DNA of 63,768 nucleotides from an uncultured Monoglobus sp. (GTDB lineage Bacteria > Bacillota > Clostridia > Monoglobales > Monoglobaceae): positions 1 to 63,768 of the forward strand of contig CANRGH010000011.1 in assembly GCA_947630135.1 (NCBI GenBank), in the 5' to 3' direction. The notes under the pieces were generated by a model, which was given only the letters and a program-made list of their open reading frames with translations, searched no databases and was not told the DNA's origin. Positions 7,651 through 16,239 of the stretch are shown here, piece after piece. Position numbers and translations under genes: made by a program. Position 1 is the first letter of the stretch. Each line of letters opens with the position of its first letter.

Positions 7651-8823
7651 CTAAACGGATATATTGATCATCACGGTAAGCATAATTATAAACATGACTG
7701 ACACCGAAATAAGCATCGACAATGCTGCCGCGATCCCGTCGGCCATGCATGACAGACATTCCGTTACGCTCTTTGAGCTTATCGGCTCGCAAAGGGCGGC
7801 GGTCAGGCGGAACACGATGAGCGCGGCCGCGATCTCTATGATCGGCGTCAGGACTATAAAGGCTACCGCCGCAATCCCCAGCACTCCCAAAGCGTTTTTG
7901 ATGACCGTTCCGCAGCGCAGCACCGTCTCGACCGAGTCCGAGAGTATTCCGCCCACAAGCGGAATAAGATTTGACGAAGCGAATTTCGCGAGCTTCAGCG
8001 TCAGCGCGTCCGCGCCCGAGGCCGCGACGCTCCGAAGCCCGGCGAAGGCCACAAATATCGTAAGCAGTACGCTCAGGCCGTATTTGACAAAGCCATTAAT
8101 AAAACCGATCAGCCGTCCGGTTTTGATCTCCTCGGACATGCTGTTCACTATGCCTATCCCCGCGCCTATCATGACCAGCGGCAAAAACAGCGACTTTATC
8201 AGCGTGACTGATATTTCGATAACCGCAAGCAGCGATGGCTCAAGCGCCGACGCGCTGACGACGGCTCCACTTGACATAAGCGCCGCTATCATGACCGGCA
8301 CCACGCACCGCATAAACACCGCCAGGCTCTCAACGCTTTCGATAACCTGCTCGAGACATTCGTAAAACACGGTCGACGCGATCGACGCGGCGGCGATAAG
8401 ACAGGCGTATGACGCGGCCTTAAACGCGCCGCTTTTTTCAAATCCGCTGACCGTTCCGGTAAGAAACGCGCCGAGGATCGCGGCGCCCAGCACCCCCGCC
8501 ATGCTTTTGGCGGCGGCGGTCACGCGCCCGAAAAGCGCGCGGCCAGCCTCGGCAAGCACAGATTTTAAATCTAAATCTATCTCTCCGGCCGCGGCGCGGC
8601 TTAAAAACTCCCTTATCGAAAAGCCTTCCGCATAGGGCGAAACCGCGTCGGATATGAGCCCTCCGACCCCGCTTTCGACGCGCCCGCCGTACAGGTCCGC
8701 GTAGCCGCCGAGAATTTCCCCACTGTAATCCGCGGGCTGCTCCTCGGCGGCGGCCGGAAACGCCGTCACGGCCACGGCAAGAATTAAGATCAATCCGATT
8801 TTTTTCAACAATGTACAGCTCAT
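7651..8823 (-). CDS. spoIIIAE: Stage III sporulation protein AE
   Basis: A 390-residue SpoIIIAE, a multi-spanning membrane protein of the SpoIIIA complex. It has a signal-like N terminus (residues 1-26, cut likely after AAA), a short extracytoplasmic part with an IREFLSRA-like segment, then about seven hydrophobic segments. Length and order match the family. The ribosome site is weak, so the exact start could shift a few codons. It lies 24 nt after spoIIIAD. Confidence 0.95.
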   Translation of the reverse strand: MSCTLLKKIGLILILAVAVTAFPAAAEEQPADYSGEILGGYADLYGGRVESGVGGLISDAVSPYAEGFSIREFLSRAAAGEIDLDLKSVLAEAGRALFGRVTAAAKSMAGVLGAAILGAFLTGTVSGFEKSGAFKAASYACLIAAASIASTVFYECLEQVIESVESLAVFMRCVVPVMIAALMSSGAVVSASALEPSLLAVIEISVTLIKSLFLPLVMIGAGIGIVNSMSEEIKTGRLIGFINGFVKYGLSVLLTIFVAFAGLRSVAASGADALTLKLAKFASSNLIPLVGGILSDSVETVLRCGTVIKNALGVLGIAAVAFIVLTPIIEIAAALIVFRLTAALCEPISSKSVTECLSCMADGIAAALSMLISVSVMFIIMLTVMINISV

Positions 8824-8847
8824 CTCTATAATCTTATCGTTTATATT

Positions 8848-9237
8848 TTATATTCGCATTATCTCCCTCACAAGATCCAGCATGCGGGTTATCAAGGGCA
8901 CCGACATCGCGAGGATCATGAGCTTTCCGCCAAGCTCGATCTTCGCCGCTATCGCCTTTTCGCCCGCGTCTCTGCACAGCTCTGCCGATATTGACGCCAG
9001 ATATGACACCCCTATTATTTTAATGATAACCGTCATATAGGCTCCGTTAATTCCGACGCTCCCCCACAGCGAGGCGAGCTCGCCGACCACCTCTCTGAGG
9101 TACGGCGCGGCGGCCGCCATGATCGTGAAAGAGATAACAACCGGTATCATCATTGAAAACTCGGGCCTCGCGCGGCGTATGAGTATCGAGATAACCGCCC
9201 CGATCAGGCCGACGCCCGCTATTCTGACTATTTCCAT
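8848..9237 (-). CDS. spoIIIAD: Stage III sporulation protein AD
   Basis: A 129-residue membrane protein with about four hydrophobic helices, matching SpoIIIAD in length and in its start MEIVRIAGVGLIGAVISILI. It starts 4 nt after the spoIIIAC stop. It is part of the inner membrane base of the SpoIIIA complex in the mother cell. Confidence 0.95.
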   Translation of the reverse strand: MEIVRIAGVGLIGAVISILIRRARPEFSMMIPVVISFTIMAAAAPYLREVVGELASLWGSVGINGAYMTVIIKIIGVSYLASISAELCRDAGEKAIAAKIELGGKLMILAMSVPLITRMLDLVREIMRI

Positions 9238-9241
9238 AAGA

Positions 9242-9439
9242 TCACAGCCCGAAAATATCCTGAATTGTGGTAAAGAGGTTGCTTATCTCGCGGATAACCA
9301 TGAGCAGCACGACGATCAGCCCGGCAATCGTCGTCATCATCGCCTGATCGTCGCGGCCCGCCCTACACAGCAGCATATTAAGCACCGCCACCAGAATTCC
9401 GATCGCCGCCACTCTGAAAATCAAATCAACACCGGTCAT
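9242..9439 (-). CDS. spoIIIAC: Stage III sporulation protein AC
   Basis: A 65-residue protein with two membrane helices, normal length for SpoIIIAC. The central CRAGRDDQAMMTTIAGLIVV loop-helix pattern is typical. GGAGGGATATGC supplies the ribosome site, 18 nt after spoIIIAB. Confidence 0.95.
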   Translation of the reverse strand: MTGVDLIFRVAAIGILVAVLNMLLCRAGRDDQAMMTTIAGLIVVLLMVIREISNLFTTIQDIFGL

Positions 9440-9457
9440 GCATATCCCTCCGAATTT

Positions 9458-9979
9458 TTATAACAAAAGCACCGTTATAAGTATCCCGCACGCGAAGCCG
9501 AGGCTTCTGTAAAGATTAAAGCTGCCCGCTTTTCTGCGCAGCGCTTCCTCCTCCGCCAGCTTCAGCTTTTCGCGGGCCGCTTTTATATTGTCCGCCTCGC
9601 TTTTGCGGGTGCCTCCCCCAAGCAGGGCCGAGAAATCCCTTAACGTCTCGATCACGTCTCCGCCAACGCAGAGACTTTCGCTATATTCCTCGATCACGCC
9701 GAGCCACACCTCCCTTGTGTCCGTTCCGCCCGAAGCTTCGAGCTTGTCGGCCGCCTCAAGAAACATATCCGCCGCAATCCCTCCGCGGCGCCCCGCCGCG
9801 GCCCGCATCGCCTCGCACAGGACCGTGCCGCTCAAAGCGATCTCTACCTCCAAATATCTTAAAATCTCCGAAAACTCACGGATCTGGACCACTCTCGTTT
9901 CAAAAACCGACGCTTTGACGATCCCGACATATCCGCAGCCCAGCACGACAGCCAAGGCGCAAATCAGCCTGACCGTCAT
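9458..9979 (-). CDS. spoIIIAB: Stage III sporulation protein AB
   Basis: A 173-residue protein with one membrane helix at each end and a helical GspF-like domain between them, carrying REFSEILRYLEVEI. It overlaps spoIIIAA by 4 nt (ATGA), so the two are translationally coupled. It probably anchors the SpoIIIAA ATPase to the membrane complex. Confidence 0.95.
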   Translation of the reverse strand: MTVRLICALAVVLGCGYVGIVKASVFETRVVQIREFSEILRYLEVEIALSGTVLCEAMRAAAGRRGGIAADMFLEAADKLEASGGTDTREVWLGVIEEYSESLCVGGDVIETLRDFSALLGGGTRKSEADNIKAAREKLKLAEEEALRRKAGSFNLYRSLGFACGILITVLLL

Positions 9980-10896
9980 GTCAGCCTCCTTGTCTCGGCG
10001 TCTATCCGTCCATCGCCGTTCCTGCCCCTGAGCAGTATCAGCAGATCAAACACCCGATTTTCAAACAAAGGCCGCATATGCGGACGGCGGCTTATATCGT
10101 CAAACGAGGCGCCGTGAGCCGAGGCGATCACCGCCGCGCCGCTTCCCTTTGCGCACAGGACCGCGTATACCTCGCTTTCGGTCACGATCTCGTCGGTGAT
10201 TATCACGTGCGGCGACATGGTTCTCAGCAATATTTCCGTTCCCTCGCCTTTCGGAGCGTATTCCACAACGTCGGTGTTCGCTCCCACATCGTTTGTCGGA
10301 ACGCCTTTGAACATTGCCGCTATCTCGCCGCGGTCGTCCGATATTCCCACCTTAAAGCCCGCGTTTGATATAAGGCGGGCCGCGTCGCGGAGCAGCGTGG
10401 TCTTGCCGAGGCCGGGAGGGGAAATCACCAGCGCGCTCTTTATTCTGTCTCCCTGAACTATGCCGCCGATAAATGGAGCGGCCGCGCCGACGATCTCGCG
10501 TGATATTCTTATATTTATCGAGCTTATGTCGCGGAAGCTCTCTATCCTTCCGTCACGGCCGCGGATCGCCCTTCCGGTAAATCCCGCTCTGTGCCCTCCG
10601 CGGATCGTCACAAAACCGCGCCTTATCTCGTCGGTGTAGGCGTAGACCGAATTTTCGCAGAGAGACTTAAACACCGCCGAAACCGCCTGCCTGCTGACCG
10701 TGAGCGCCTCGCGCGGCGGGCATATCCCGCCTTCGCGGCCGATATACAGCGGCTTCCCGTCCGCGAAGACCGACAGCGGCCTCTCCGCGCGAAGGCGAAT
10801 CTCCTCCGCGCCGCTTACGCTCTCAAGACCGCGGGCGAGGCTCTGTCTCAGCGCGCCCGAAGGCATAAATTTTAATATCCCGTCAAAATTTTCCAT
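9976..10896 (-). CDS. spoIIIAA: Stage III sporulation protein AA, ATPase
   Basis: A 306-residue ATPase resembling type II/IV secretion motors. Walker A is SPPGLGKTTLLRD (residues 159-171). Family segments YAYTDEIRRGFVTIRGGHR and DEIVTESEVYAVL (Walker B region) are present. It powers the SpoIIIA channel in the mother cell. ATG 10896 follows GGGAGG at 8-nt spacing. It is the first of eight genes in the canonical order AA to AH, so the operon is complete. Confidence 0.97.
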   Translation of the reverse strand: MENFDGILKFMPSGALRQSLARGLESVSGAEEIRLRAERPLSVFADGKPLYIGREGGICPPREALTVSRQAVSAVFKSLCENSVYAYTDEIRRGFVTIRGGHRAGFTGRAIRGRDGRIESFRDISSINIRISREIVGAAAPFIGGIVQGDRIKSALVISPPGLGKTTLLRDAARLISNAGFKVGISDDRGEIAAMFKGVPTNDVGANTDVVEYAPKGEGTEILLRTMSPHVIITDEIVTESEVYAVLCAKGSGAAVIASAHGASFDDISRRPHMRPLFENRVFDLLILLRGRNGDGRIDAETRRLT

Positions 10897-10941
10897 GCTC
10901 TTATCCTCCCGCGAACCGCCTTTGATCGGCTTGTTTGTAGT

Positions 10942-10949
10942 ATTCTATG
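10942..10949 (-). promoter_or_regulatory. Possible SigE -10 element upstream of spoIIIA
   Basis: Minus strand CATAGAAT resembles the SigE -10 consensus CATACAAT and lies 46 bp upstream of spoIIIAA, which SigE controls in B. subtilis. I see no good -35 partner, so this is a weak call. No SigA-like promoter is visible here on this strand. Confidence 0.25.
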
Positions 10950-11000
10950 AGGCTTTGTCCGGAAGTAGAACACCTTATTTGCCGCCGTCATGTTTGGCGG

Positions 11001-11029
11001 TTGACATTTGAACCTTAAATTGATATAAT
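11001..11029 (+). promoter_or_regulatory. SigA promoter of the YjdF-like gene
   Basis: Perfect TTGACA (11001-11006) and TATAAT (11024-11029) with a 17-bp spacer; TGA before the -10 makes an extended -10. Confidence 0.9.
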
Positions 11030-11066
11030 GATTTATGTATGAATAAATTTCCGGAGGCTTTTATTT

Positions 11067-11939
11067 ATGAATAAAAACACTGAACGCGAAACATCGGTAA
11101 AGAAAAAAAGCGACAAGCGCAGAATGATCCATGTTATTCTCAGCGTCCTTGTCGTTATCGTTATGATCAGACAGTTTTTTATGGGGAATTATTCTCATGT
11201 TTTCACCTGTGTGCTCACGATACTGCTGTTCACGATCCCCACATTCGTTGACAGGCACCTCAACATCAAGATGCCGATACTCCTTGAGGTGATCATTCTG
11301 TTCTTTATTTTCGCGGCCGAGATCATGGGCGAGATACAGAGCTTTTACACCCTGATACCTATGTGGGACACAATTCTGCACACGATCAACGGATTTATTA
11401 TGGCGGCCATCGGCTTCGCTCTGATCGACATTCTCAATCAGTCGCCGAGAATTCACATCACAATGTCGCCGTGGTTCGTGGCTTTTGTGACGTTCTGCTT
11501 CTCAATGACGATCGGTGTGCTCTGGGAATTTTTCGAGTACAGCATGGATCAGATCTTCCTGACCGATATGCAGAAGGACTGGCTTGTCCACAACATTTCG
11601 TCGGTCCTGATTAACCCCAGCGGCCTTAACGAGCCGATACTCATCAAGGACGTCACGCGAACGGTTATCTCGGGCACGATCAACGGAGCGCCACAGGACT
11701 GGGTAGTTGACGGCGCGTATCTTGACGTCGGCATAATCGACACCATGAAGGATCTGATAGTTAACTGCATAGGCGCCGTCGTGTTCTCGATCTTCGGATT
11801 TCTTTACATAAAGACCCGCGGCAAGGGCCGGATAGTCACCAGCCTTATACCAAAGCTTAAGACCCGCGAGGAGATCGAGCAGACCCGTCTTGAGCTCAGC
11901 GAGCGCAAAAAGAAAAAGGAAAAGAAAAAGAAAAAATAA
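11067..11939 (+). CDS. YjdF/DUF2238-like multi-spanning membrane protein
   Basis: A 290-residue membrane protein with about six hydrophobic helices (near residues 21-40, 44-62, 68-87, 98-125, 133-155, 233-255). The segments HTINGFIMA, WEFFEYSMDQ and DTMKDLIVNCIGA match the DUF2238/YjdF pattern as I know it. The function is unknown. The C terminus ends in a run of Lys and Glu, expected to be cytoplasmic. A GGAGG site and a perfect promoter precede ATG 11067. It is monocistronic; the tRNA downstream has its own promoter. Confidence 0.75.
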   Translation: MNKNTERETSVKKKSDKRRMIHVILSVLVVIVMIRQFFMGNYSHVFTCVLTILLFTIPTFVDRHLNIKMPILLEVIILFFIFAAEIMGEIQSFYTLIPMWDTILHTINGFIMAAIGFALIDILNQSPRIHITMSPWFVAFVTFCFSMTIGVLWEFFEYSMDQIFLTDMQKDWLVHNISSVLINPSGLNEPILIKDVTRTVISGTINGAPQDWVVDGAYLDVGIIDTMKDLIVNCIGAVVFSIFGFLYIKTRGKGRIVTSLIPKLKTREEIEQTRLELSERKKKKEKKKKK

Positions 11940-11960
11940 TAAAAATTTTTCAAAAATGTC

Positions 11961-11989
11961 TTGACAAACAAATTTTGATTTGCTATAAT
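11961..11989 (+). promoter_or_regulatory. SigA promoter of tRNA-Gly
   Basis: TTGACA (11961-11966), 17-bp spacer ending TGC, TATAAT (11984-11989). The tRNA starts 27 bp further on. Confidence 0.9.
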
Positions 11990-12016
11990 AATTAAGCACT
12001 TGAGAAGAGTGCTTAT

Positions 12017-12091
12017 GCGGGAGTGGCTCAGTGGTAGAGCGTCACCTTGCCAAGGTGAACGTCGCGAGTTCGAATCTCGTCTTCCGCTCCA
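12017..12091 (+). tRNA. tRNA-Gly (anticodon GCC)
   Basis: A 75-nt tRNA with encoded CCA (12089-12091). The acceptor stem GCGGGAG pairs with CTTCCGC with one G-T pair. The D arm GCTC/GAGC, anticodon stem TCACC/GGTGA with loop TTGCCAA, and T arm with TTCGAAT loop are all complete. The anticodon GCC reads GGC and GGU glycine codons. It has its own promoter and terminator. Confidence 0.97.
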
Positions 12092-12093
12092 GT

Positions 12094-12128
12094 GAGGCAT
12101 CGGTTTTCCGGTGCCTCTTTTGTTTTTT
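12094..12128 (+). terminator. Terminator of tRNA-Gly
   Basis: A 10-bp GC-rich stem with a TTTT loop (12094-12117) is followed by a T-rich tract to 12128. Confidence 0.88.
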
Positions 12129-12161
12129 ACAAATTTGTAATATTCAAATCAAAAATAATAA

Positions 12162-12190
12162 TTGAATTTTTTTGGAAACAGTAGTATAAT
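12162..12190 (+). promoter_or_regulatory. SigA promoter of the DUF4330 gene
   Basis: TTGAAT (12162-12167), 17-bp spacer, TATAAT (12185-12190). Confidence 0.75.
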
Positions 12191-12240
12191 GTTTTATTAT
12201 AGATATATTATGTTAATAATACGGTCATGGAGAGAGTGAA

Positions 12241-12831
12241 ATGCTTCAGAAGAAAATTATCTGGAAACTGAATATAATTGACTTGCTGCTCATAATTATT
12301 ATAGCGCTCAGCATTGCCGCGCTCATTTATAAATCCGTATCGGGCGGGGATGACAGCGAGTATCGGAACTATAACCTGACGTTTGTGTGCGAAAGCGCGC
12401 CGATCGGCCTTTTTGACACGATCGACTCCGACCGACTCTGTATTGACGGCGGCACCGGCGAGGAGATAGGCGAGCTCCGCGATTTTGAGATAACTCCGAT
12501 CGTCGAGTACGCCCCCCCGATCGCCGCGCAGCCGACGGCCGAACCCGACGAGAACGAGGACGAAAACGCGTCCGAGGACGAGGAAGCCGATAACGAGAAC
12601 ACCGAAGATGAGGATAATGTTCGGAAAAACCGGGACGAGAGGCGCAGCACGCCGAGACCCGCCCCGACTCCCGAGCCGACGCGGGCCAAGGCCGTGTTCC
12701 ACATAACCTCCGAGGCGGCGAAGGCTGAACACGGAATAAGAATAAACAAAAACGTGTATCTGCTGGGCCAGAGCATGCAGCTTGTTATCGGAGACACGGT
12801 TTTTGACGTTTATATCAGCAATATGGAATAA
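12241..12831 (+). CDS. DUF4330 family single-pass membrane protein
   Basis: A 196-residue protein with the start pattern KINIIDLL-like (KLNIIDLLLIIIIALSI), one membrane helix at about residues 12-31, then an extracytoplasmic domain. It matches DUF4330 as I know it. An Asp/Glu/Asn-rich linker with Pro-Thr repeats spans about residues 98-148, and the C-terminal motif INKNVYLLGQ is conserved in the family. The function is unknown; in Clostridia the family is found beside polysaccharide genes, as here. It is followed 34 nt later by the polymerase-like gene. Confidence 0.7.
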   Translation: MLQKKIIWKLNIIDLLLIIIIALSIAALIYKSVSGGDDSEYRNYNLTFVCESAPIGLFDTIDSDRLCIDGGTGEEIGELRDFEITPIVEYAPPIAAQPTAEPDENEDENASEDEEADNENTEDEDNVRKNRDERRSTPRPAPTPEPTRAKAVFHITSEAAKAEHGIRINKNVYLLGQSMQLVIGDTVFDVYISNME

Positions 12832-12865
12832 GCTAAAGCAGACACGGGAATAATTGGGAAATATT

Positions 12866-14290
12866 ATGAAAGCTACATTGGTCGAAACATATAAAAACAG
12901 TTTTCTTTACGAGATTATCCTTTGGATAACCGGCGTTCTGGTTCCGCGCCTCAAAAATGATTTTTTATCGAGCAGGCTTTCGTCTTTTATCGACTGGGTA
13001 GACAAGTCGGTTATCAGCAACAAATATCTTGAAATATTTTTTGACACAAAAAAGGTCGGCGAGGCGTGGTACGCCAGCGCGTTTTACAGATACACCACCT
13101 ACGCGATAAGGCACATAGCCTTTCATATTCCCAGATCAAAGATAAAGTTCCGCTCGTATTTTATCGGGATCTTCATGCTGTTCGTGCTGCTGTTCCCCGC
13201 GGAATACTGGGATAATTTCTACATGGTCCCGGCATTCGCCTGTATCGCCCTTATATTTATCAGCCGCTACGCCGTTCAGAGGACCGGCGTTATTTTCGTG
13301 CTGATAAACATAATAATAACAATGTTCATCGGAATGATGAGCATTTCAATCCCGATAGCCGCCTGCAAGACCCTATCATACTTTTTGCTGGCGGTCGATC
13401 TGTTTTTCCTTATCTCGTTCGCTATCAGAAACCAGGGCGACCTTGAAAACTACCTCATGTTCCTGTTCATAGCCATGGTCGTTCTCTGCCTTGTGGGAAT
13501 TGTTCAGGCAAACGGCCCGGACGATTTCAATCAGGCCATAACGGGAGTGTACGGCGACCCCGATGTTTTCGCCGAGATCCTTGTGCTTTTGTTCCCGTTC
13601 GCTTTCGTCTATCCCATAACCCTTAACTCAAAATGGCGGAGGCTGATTTACTCGGTTCTGGTCATGGGCGCATCGTTCTGGGTTATCACGGCCACGCAGT
13701 CAATGGCGGCCTTCATCGCGTTTTTTATCGAGCTGATCATAGTCATCGTCCTGATCGACCGCAGATACATTCCGATGATACTCCTGCTTGCCCCCACGTT
13801 CAGCGGCAGAGTTATCAACAACATTGTTCTCATGTGGCACCGCGAGAGCGGAAACGGAAACATATTCCAGAACATAATCAACGCCTTCCGCGGCTTCTGG
13901 CGGAACGGGTTCGGCGTCAGCACCGACAGCTTTGTCAATCTCTACAACGCCTCGGCCCTGCACTACGGCGATAAGCACTCGCTCATCAACCTGCCCAACG
14001 TCACCATAAGCCCGATATATTTCAACATTCTCGCAAACATTGGCGCGATCGTTATGATCGGATTTATGTATTACATCCTGCGGATAGCCCATTCCTCGAT
14101 CACATGCATGTTCAGAGCCACGCCGAGGCAGAGAATAGTGTTCGCGGCGGGTCTGGCGGCGCTGCTCGGCATCTCGGTATCCTCGCTGTTTGAGTCGTCT
14201 CTTTTTGAGCCGAGAGTGCTTATAATGTACTGGTCAATGCTGGGCATACTCAGATCGGGCAGGATCATTAAGCTCGGAATTCTTGATTAA
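12866..14290 (+). CDS. O-antigen ligase/polymerase-like membrane protein
   Basis: A 474-residue protein with about eleven membrane helices and the Wzy/WaaL-type layout. A large extracytoplasmic loop lies near residues 340-385 (MWHRESGNGN, GFGVSTDSF, HYGDKHSLINL), and aromatic/charged residues there are typical of polymerases or ligases that act on lipid-linked glycans. It probably acts in surface polysaccharide synthesis, but the substrate cannot be read from sequence. ATG 12866 is chosen over TTG 12854 although no strong ribosome site is present. It is cotranscribed with the DUF4330 gene; no glycosyltransferase accompanies it. Confidence 0.75.
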   Translation: MKATLVETYKNSFLYEIILWITGVLVPRLKNDFLSSRLSSFIDWVDKSVISNKYLEIFFDTKKVGEAWYASAFYRYTTYAIRHIAFHIPRSKIKFRSYFIGIFMLFVLLFPAEYWDNFYMVPAFACIALIFISRYAVQRTGVIFVLINIIITMFIGMMSISIPIAACKTLSYFLLAVDLFFLISFAIRNQGDLENYLMFLFIAMVVLCLVGIVQANGPDDFNQAITGVYGDPDVFAEILVLLFPFAFVYPITLNSKWRRLIYSVLVMGASFWVITATQSMAAFIAFFIELIIVIVLIDRRYIPMILLLAPTFSGRVINNIVLMWHRESGNGNIFQNIINAFRGFWRNGFGVSTDSFVNLYNASALHYGDKHSLINLPNVTISPIYFNILANIGAIVMIGFMYYILRIAHSSITCMFRATPRQRIVFAAGLAALLGISVSSLFESSLFEPRVLIMYWSMLGILRSGRIIKLGILD

Positions 14291-14324
14291 TCGTCACAAA
14301 GCCAACAAATTTTTTAAATTTATA

Positions 14325-14353
14325 TTGACGCGGCGCGATATTTTTATTATAAT
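14325..14353 (+). promoter_or_regulatory. SigA promoter of the membrane protein at 14383
   Basis: TTGACG (14325-14330), 17-bp spacer, TATAAT (14348-14353). Confidence 0.85.
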
Positions 14354-14382
14354 AGTACCGACAGACAAAAGGAGGAACTCAG

Positions 14383-15402
14383 ATGAAATCCGAAAAATTA
14401 TATATAAAGGCGCCGCAGAAGATAGGCTTTAAGGCGTTCGCCGTTATAGCCTACATACTTCTGTTCGCGATCCAAAGGCTTCCGGCGCTGTCGATCGAGG
14501 CGGCGGAGCTCCGTGACGTTTCCGAAAACTTCAGCGTCTCGTCGCTGGCTCTCGGCAATTTTATTAAATTTTTCGATTATTTCGCCGTGCCCGTCGGCGG
14601 CGGCGCCATATCTATAATCGTTATCGCGGCTGTCGCTCTCGTGCTGGGTCTGGTCGTTCTGGCGCTCTCGCTGTTCCCGTACCGCAGGGTCCAGGTCGTA
14701 AATTTTGTTTTGTCGGTTCTGGGCACATTGGTGTCTGTCGCGCTTGCGATCCTTATCACCGTTTTTGTTCCGCTCTGGAACGCGGACGGCGCGTTGTCGG
14801 ACATACTGGGCTTTTCGGCTCATTACATAATAACATGGCTTCCCGCGGTTCTGTTCATGTTCGGAACGATATTTATATACGCCTACGCGAAAATGCCTTC
14901 ATACAGGCTTTCAGACGGCAGATTTTTTAAAACGCTGCTGAACGCGCTGGCACCGAAGAATTTCACCTCGACATTCAAAAAGCGCGACAATACCGAGGCG
15001 CTGTTCAGGGCCACCGTTCCGCTCAAGCAAAAAAAATACGCGACAATGTCCGAACCCGCCTCTATCAAAAAGGCGAGAAAAGAGTCGGCGAAAAGGCGCG
15101 GCAAAATGGATTACACTCAGGTGCTTGACGAGTTTGAGGCCACAGACAAAAAGCTCTCAAAGCTCCAAATGGCCGTCAACCGCCGCGAGCACGCGGAGCG
15201 GATAGCGAACAGATCGGTCGAAAGCGAGAACCGCGCGCTGCTCAACAAAAAGAAAAAACGAACCTCCGCGCGGACAAGCGCGGGCGCGGCCCAAAGACGC
15301 GCGTCGGCGCCTGTCGACAATCGGGCAAGGGCGCTCGAGATAGCAAAGCTCAAGGCAAAGCACGCCGAGGAAGTCGCGGGCCGAAACAAGGAAATATATT
15401 AA
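14383..15402 (+). CDS. Unrecognised membrane protein with basic coiled tail
   Basis: I do not recognise this 339-residue protein. It shows four hydrophobic helices (about 19-37, 72-97, 103-127, 143-167) followed by a 170-residue soluble tail. The tail is strongly basic and helical, with many Lys, Arg and Ala and a segment of Lys/Arg runs near 285-300. It would lie in the cytoplasm if the N terminus is inside. The basic tail could bind nucleic acid or acidic lipids, which is a guess. A strong AAAGGAGG site precedes ATG 14383. It has its own promoter and terminator and therefore stands alone. Confidence 0.7.
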   Translation: MKSEKLYIKAPQKIGFKAFAVIAYILLFAIQRLPALSIEAAELRDVSENFSVSSLALGNFIKFFDYFAVPVGGGAISIIVIAAVALVLGLVVLALSLFPYRRVQVVNFVLSVLGTLVSVALAILITVFVPLWNADGALSDILGFSAHYIITWLPAVLFMFGTIFIYAYAKMPSYRLSDGRFFKTLLNALAPKNFTSTFKKRDNTEALFRATVPLKQKKYATMSEPASIKKARKESAKRRGKMDYTQVLDEFEATDKKLSKLQMAVNRREHAERIANRSVESENRALLNKKKKRTSARTSAGAAQRRASAPVDNRARALEIAKLKAKHAEEVAGRNKEIY

Positions 15403-15411
15403 ATATCGCTC

Positions 15412-15447
15412 AATGAAGAGGGAGTTTTCCTTCTTCATTATTTTTTT
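15412..15447 (+). terminator. Terminator after the membrane protein gene
   Basis: Stem AATGAAGAGGG/CCTTCTTCATT (15412-15439) with one G-T pair, followed by a T-rich tract to 15447. Confidence 0.8.
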
Positions 15448-15468
15448 AACAAACTGTTAACAAAACAC

Positions 15469-15497
15469 TTGCTATTTCACAGAAAATCTGTTATTAT
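15469..15497 (+). promoter_or_regulatory. SigA promoter of the amino-acid ABC operon
   Basis: TTGCTA (15469-15474), 17-bp spacer, TATTAT (15492-15497). Confidence 0.7.
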
Positions 15498-15534
15498 ATA
15501 AATTAGATAATTTTTACATAAGGACGGTGAGTTT

Positions 15535-16227
15535 ATGGACTTTTTCCAGCCAATGCTTAACGGCTTATACGCCACATTTATTTATGACGACCGATGGGTG
15601 CTGTTTGTGCGCGGTATCGGCTACACGCTGCTTATCTCGCTTTTCGCGGTTCTGTTCGGACTGATTTTGGGCATAATCGCGGCTCTCGGCAGACTGTCAA
15701 AGGTCAAAATTTTCAACTGGATATCGGGGCTTTATATCGACATCATCCGCGGAACTCCGACCATGGTTCAGGTGCTTATATTCTACTTCGTTATTCTCGC
15801 GGGCGCCAGAAACATTCCCGCATGGTTTATCGGCGTTATTGCCTTTAGTATCAACAGCGGAGCGTACATAGCGGAAATCGTGAGAGGCGGAATTCTCTCG
15901 ATCGACAAGGGCCAGACCGAGGCGGGACGATCTCTCGGCCTCACTCAGGCGCAGACTATGCGGCTTATAATCATGCCGCAAACGCTTAAAAACATCCTGC
16001 CCGCTCTTGTTAACGAGTTTATCGTGCTTATAAAAGAGACGGCGGTTATCGGTATGATCAACAATATCGACCTGCTGGGCGCGGCGAAAAAGGTCCAGAC
16101 TCTTACATATGACTTTTTGTGGCCGCTGGTATCCTGCGCCGCGATATACTATGTGATAATAAAAATCTTTTCCGTGCTTTTGTCGAGGCTTGAGAAGCGG
16201 CTTCGCGCAAGCGACGACAGACGTTAG
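15535..16227 (+). CDS. Polar amino-acid ABC transporter permease
   Basis: A 230-residue inner membrane permease of the His/Glu/Gln family (HisM/GlnP type). About five membrane helices and the EAA loop (EAGRSLGLTQAQ, then IIMPQ) that docks on the ATPase are visible, as is the N-terminal segment FVRGIGYTLLISL typical of the family. It is the first gene of a complete importer: permease, ATPase, binding protein. A single permease gene implies a homodimer. Confidence 0.95.
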   Translation: MDFFQPMLNGLYATFIYDDRWVLFVRGIGYTLLISLFAVLFGLILGIIAALGRLSKVKIFNWISGLYIDIIRGTPTMVQVLIFYFVILAGARNIPAWFIGVIAFSINSGAYIAEIVRGGILSIDKGQTEAGRSLGLTQAQTMRLIIMPQTLKNILPALVNEFIVLIKETAVIGMINNIDLLGAAKKVQTLTYDFLWPLVSCAAIYYVIIKIFSVLLSRLEKRLRASDDRR

Positions 16228-16239
16228 GAGGGAAAGCGC

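Noticed and set aside
7643-7792. N-terminal extension of spoIIIAF
   Set aside because: It lies inside spoIIIAE in another frame; ATG 7642 has AGGAGG and gives the usual protein start.
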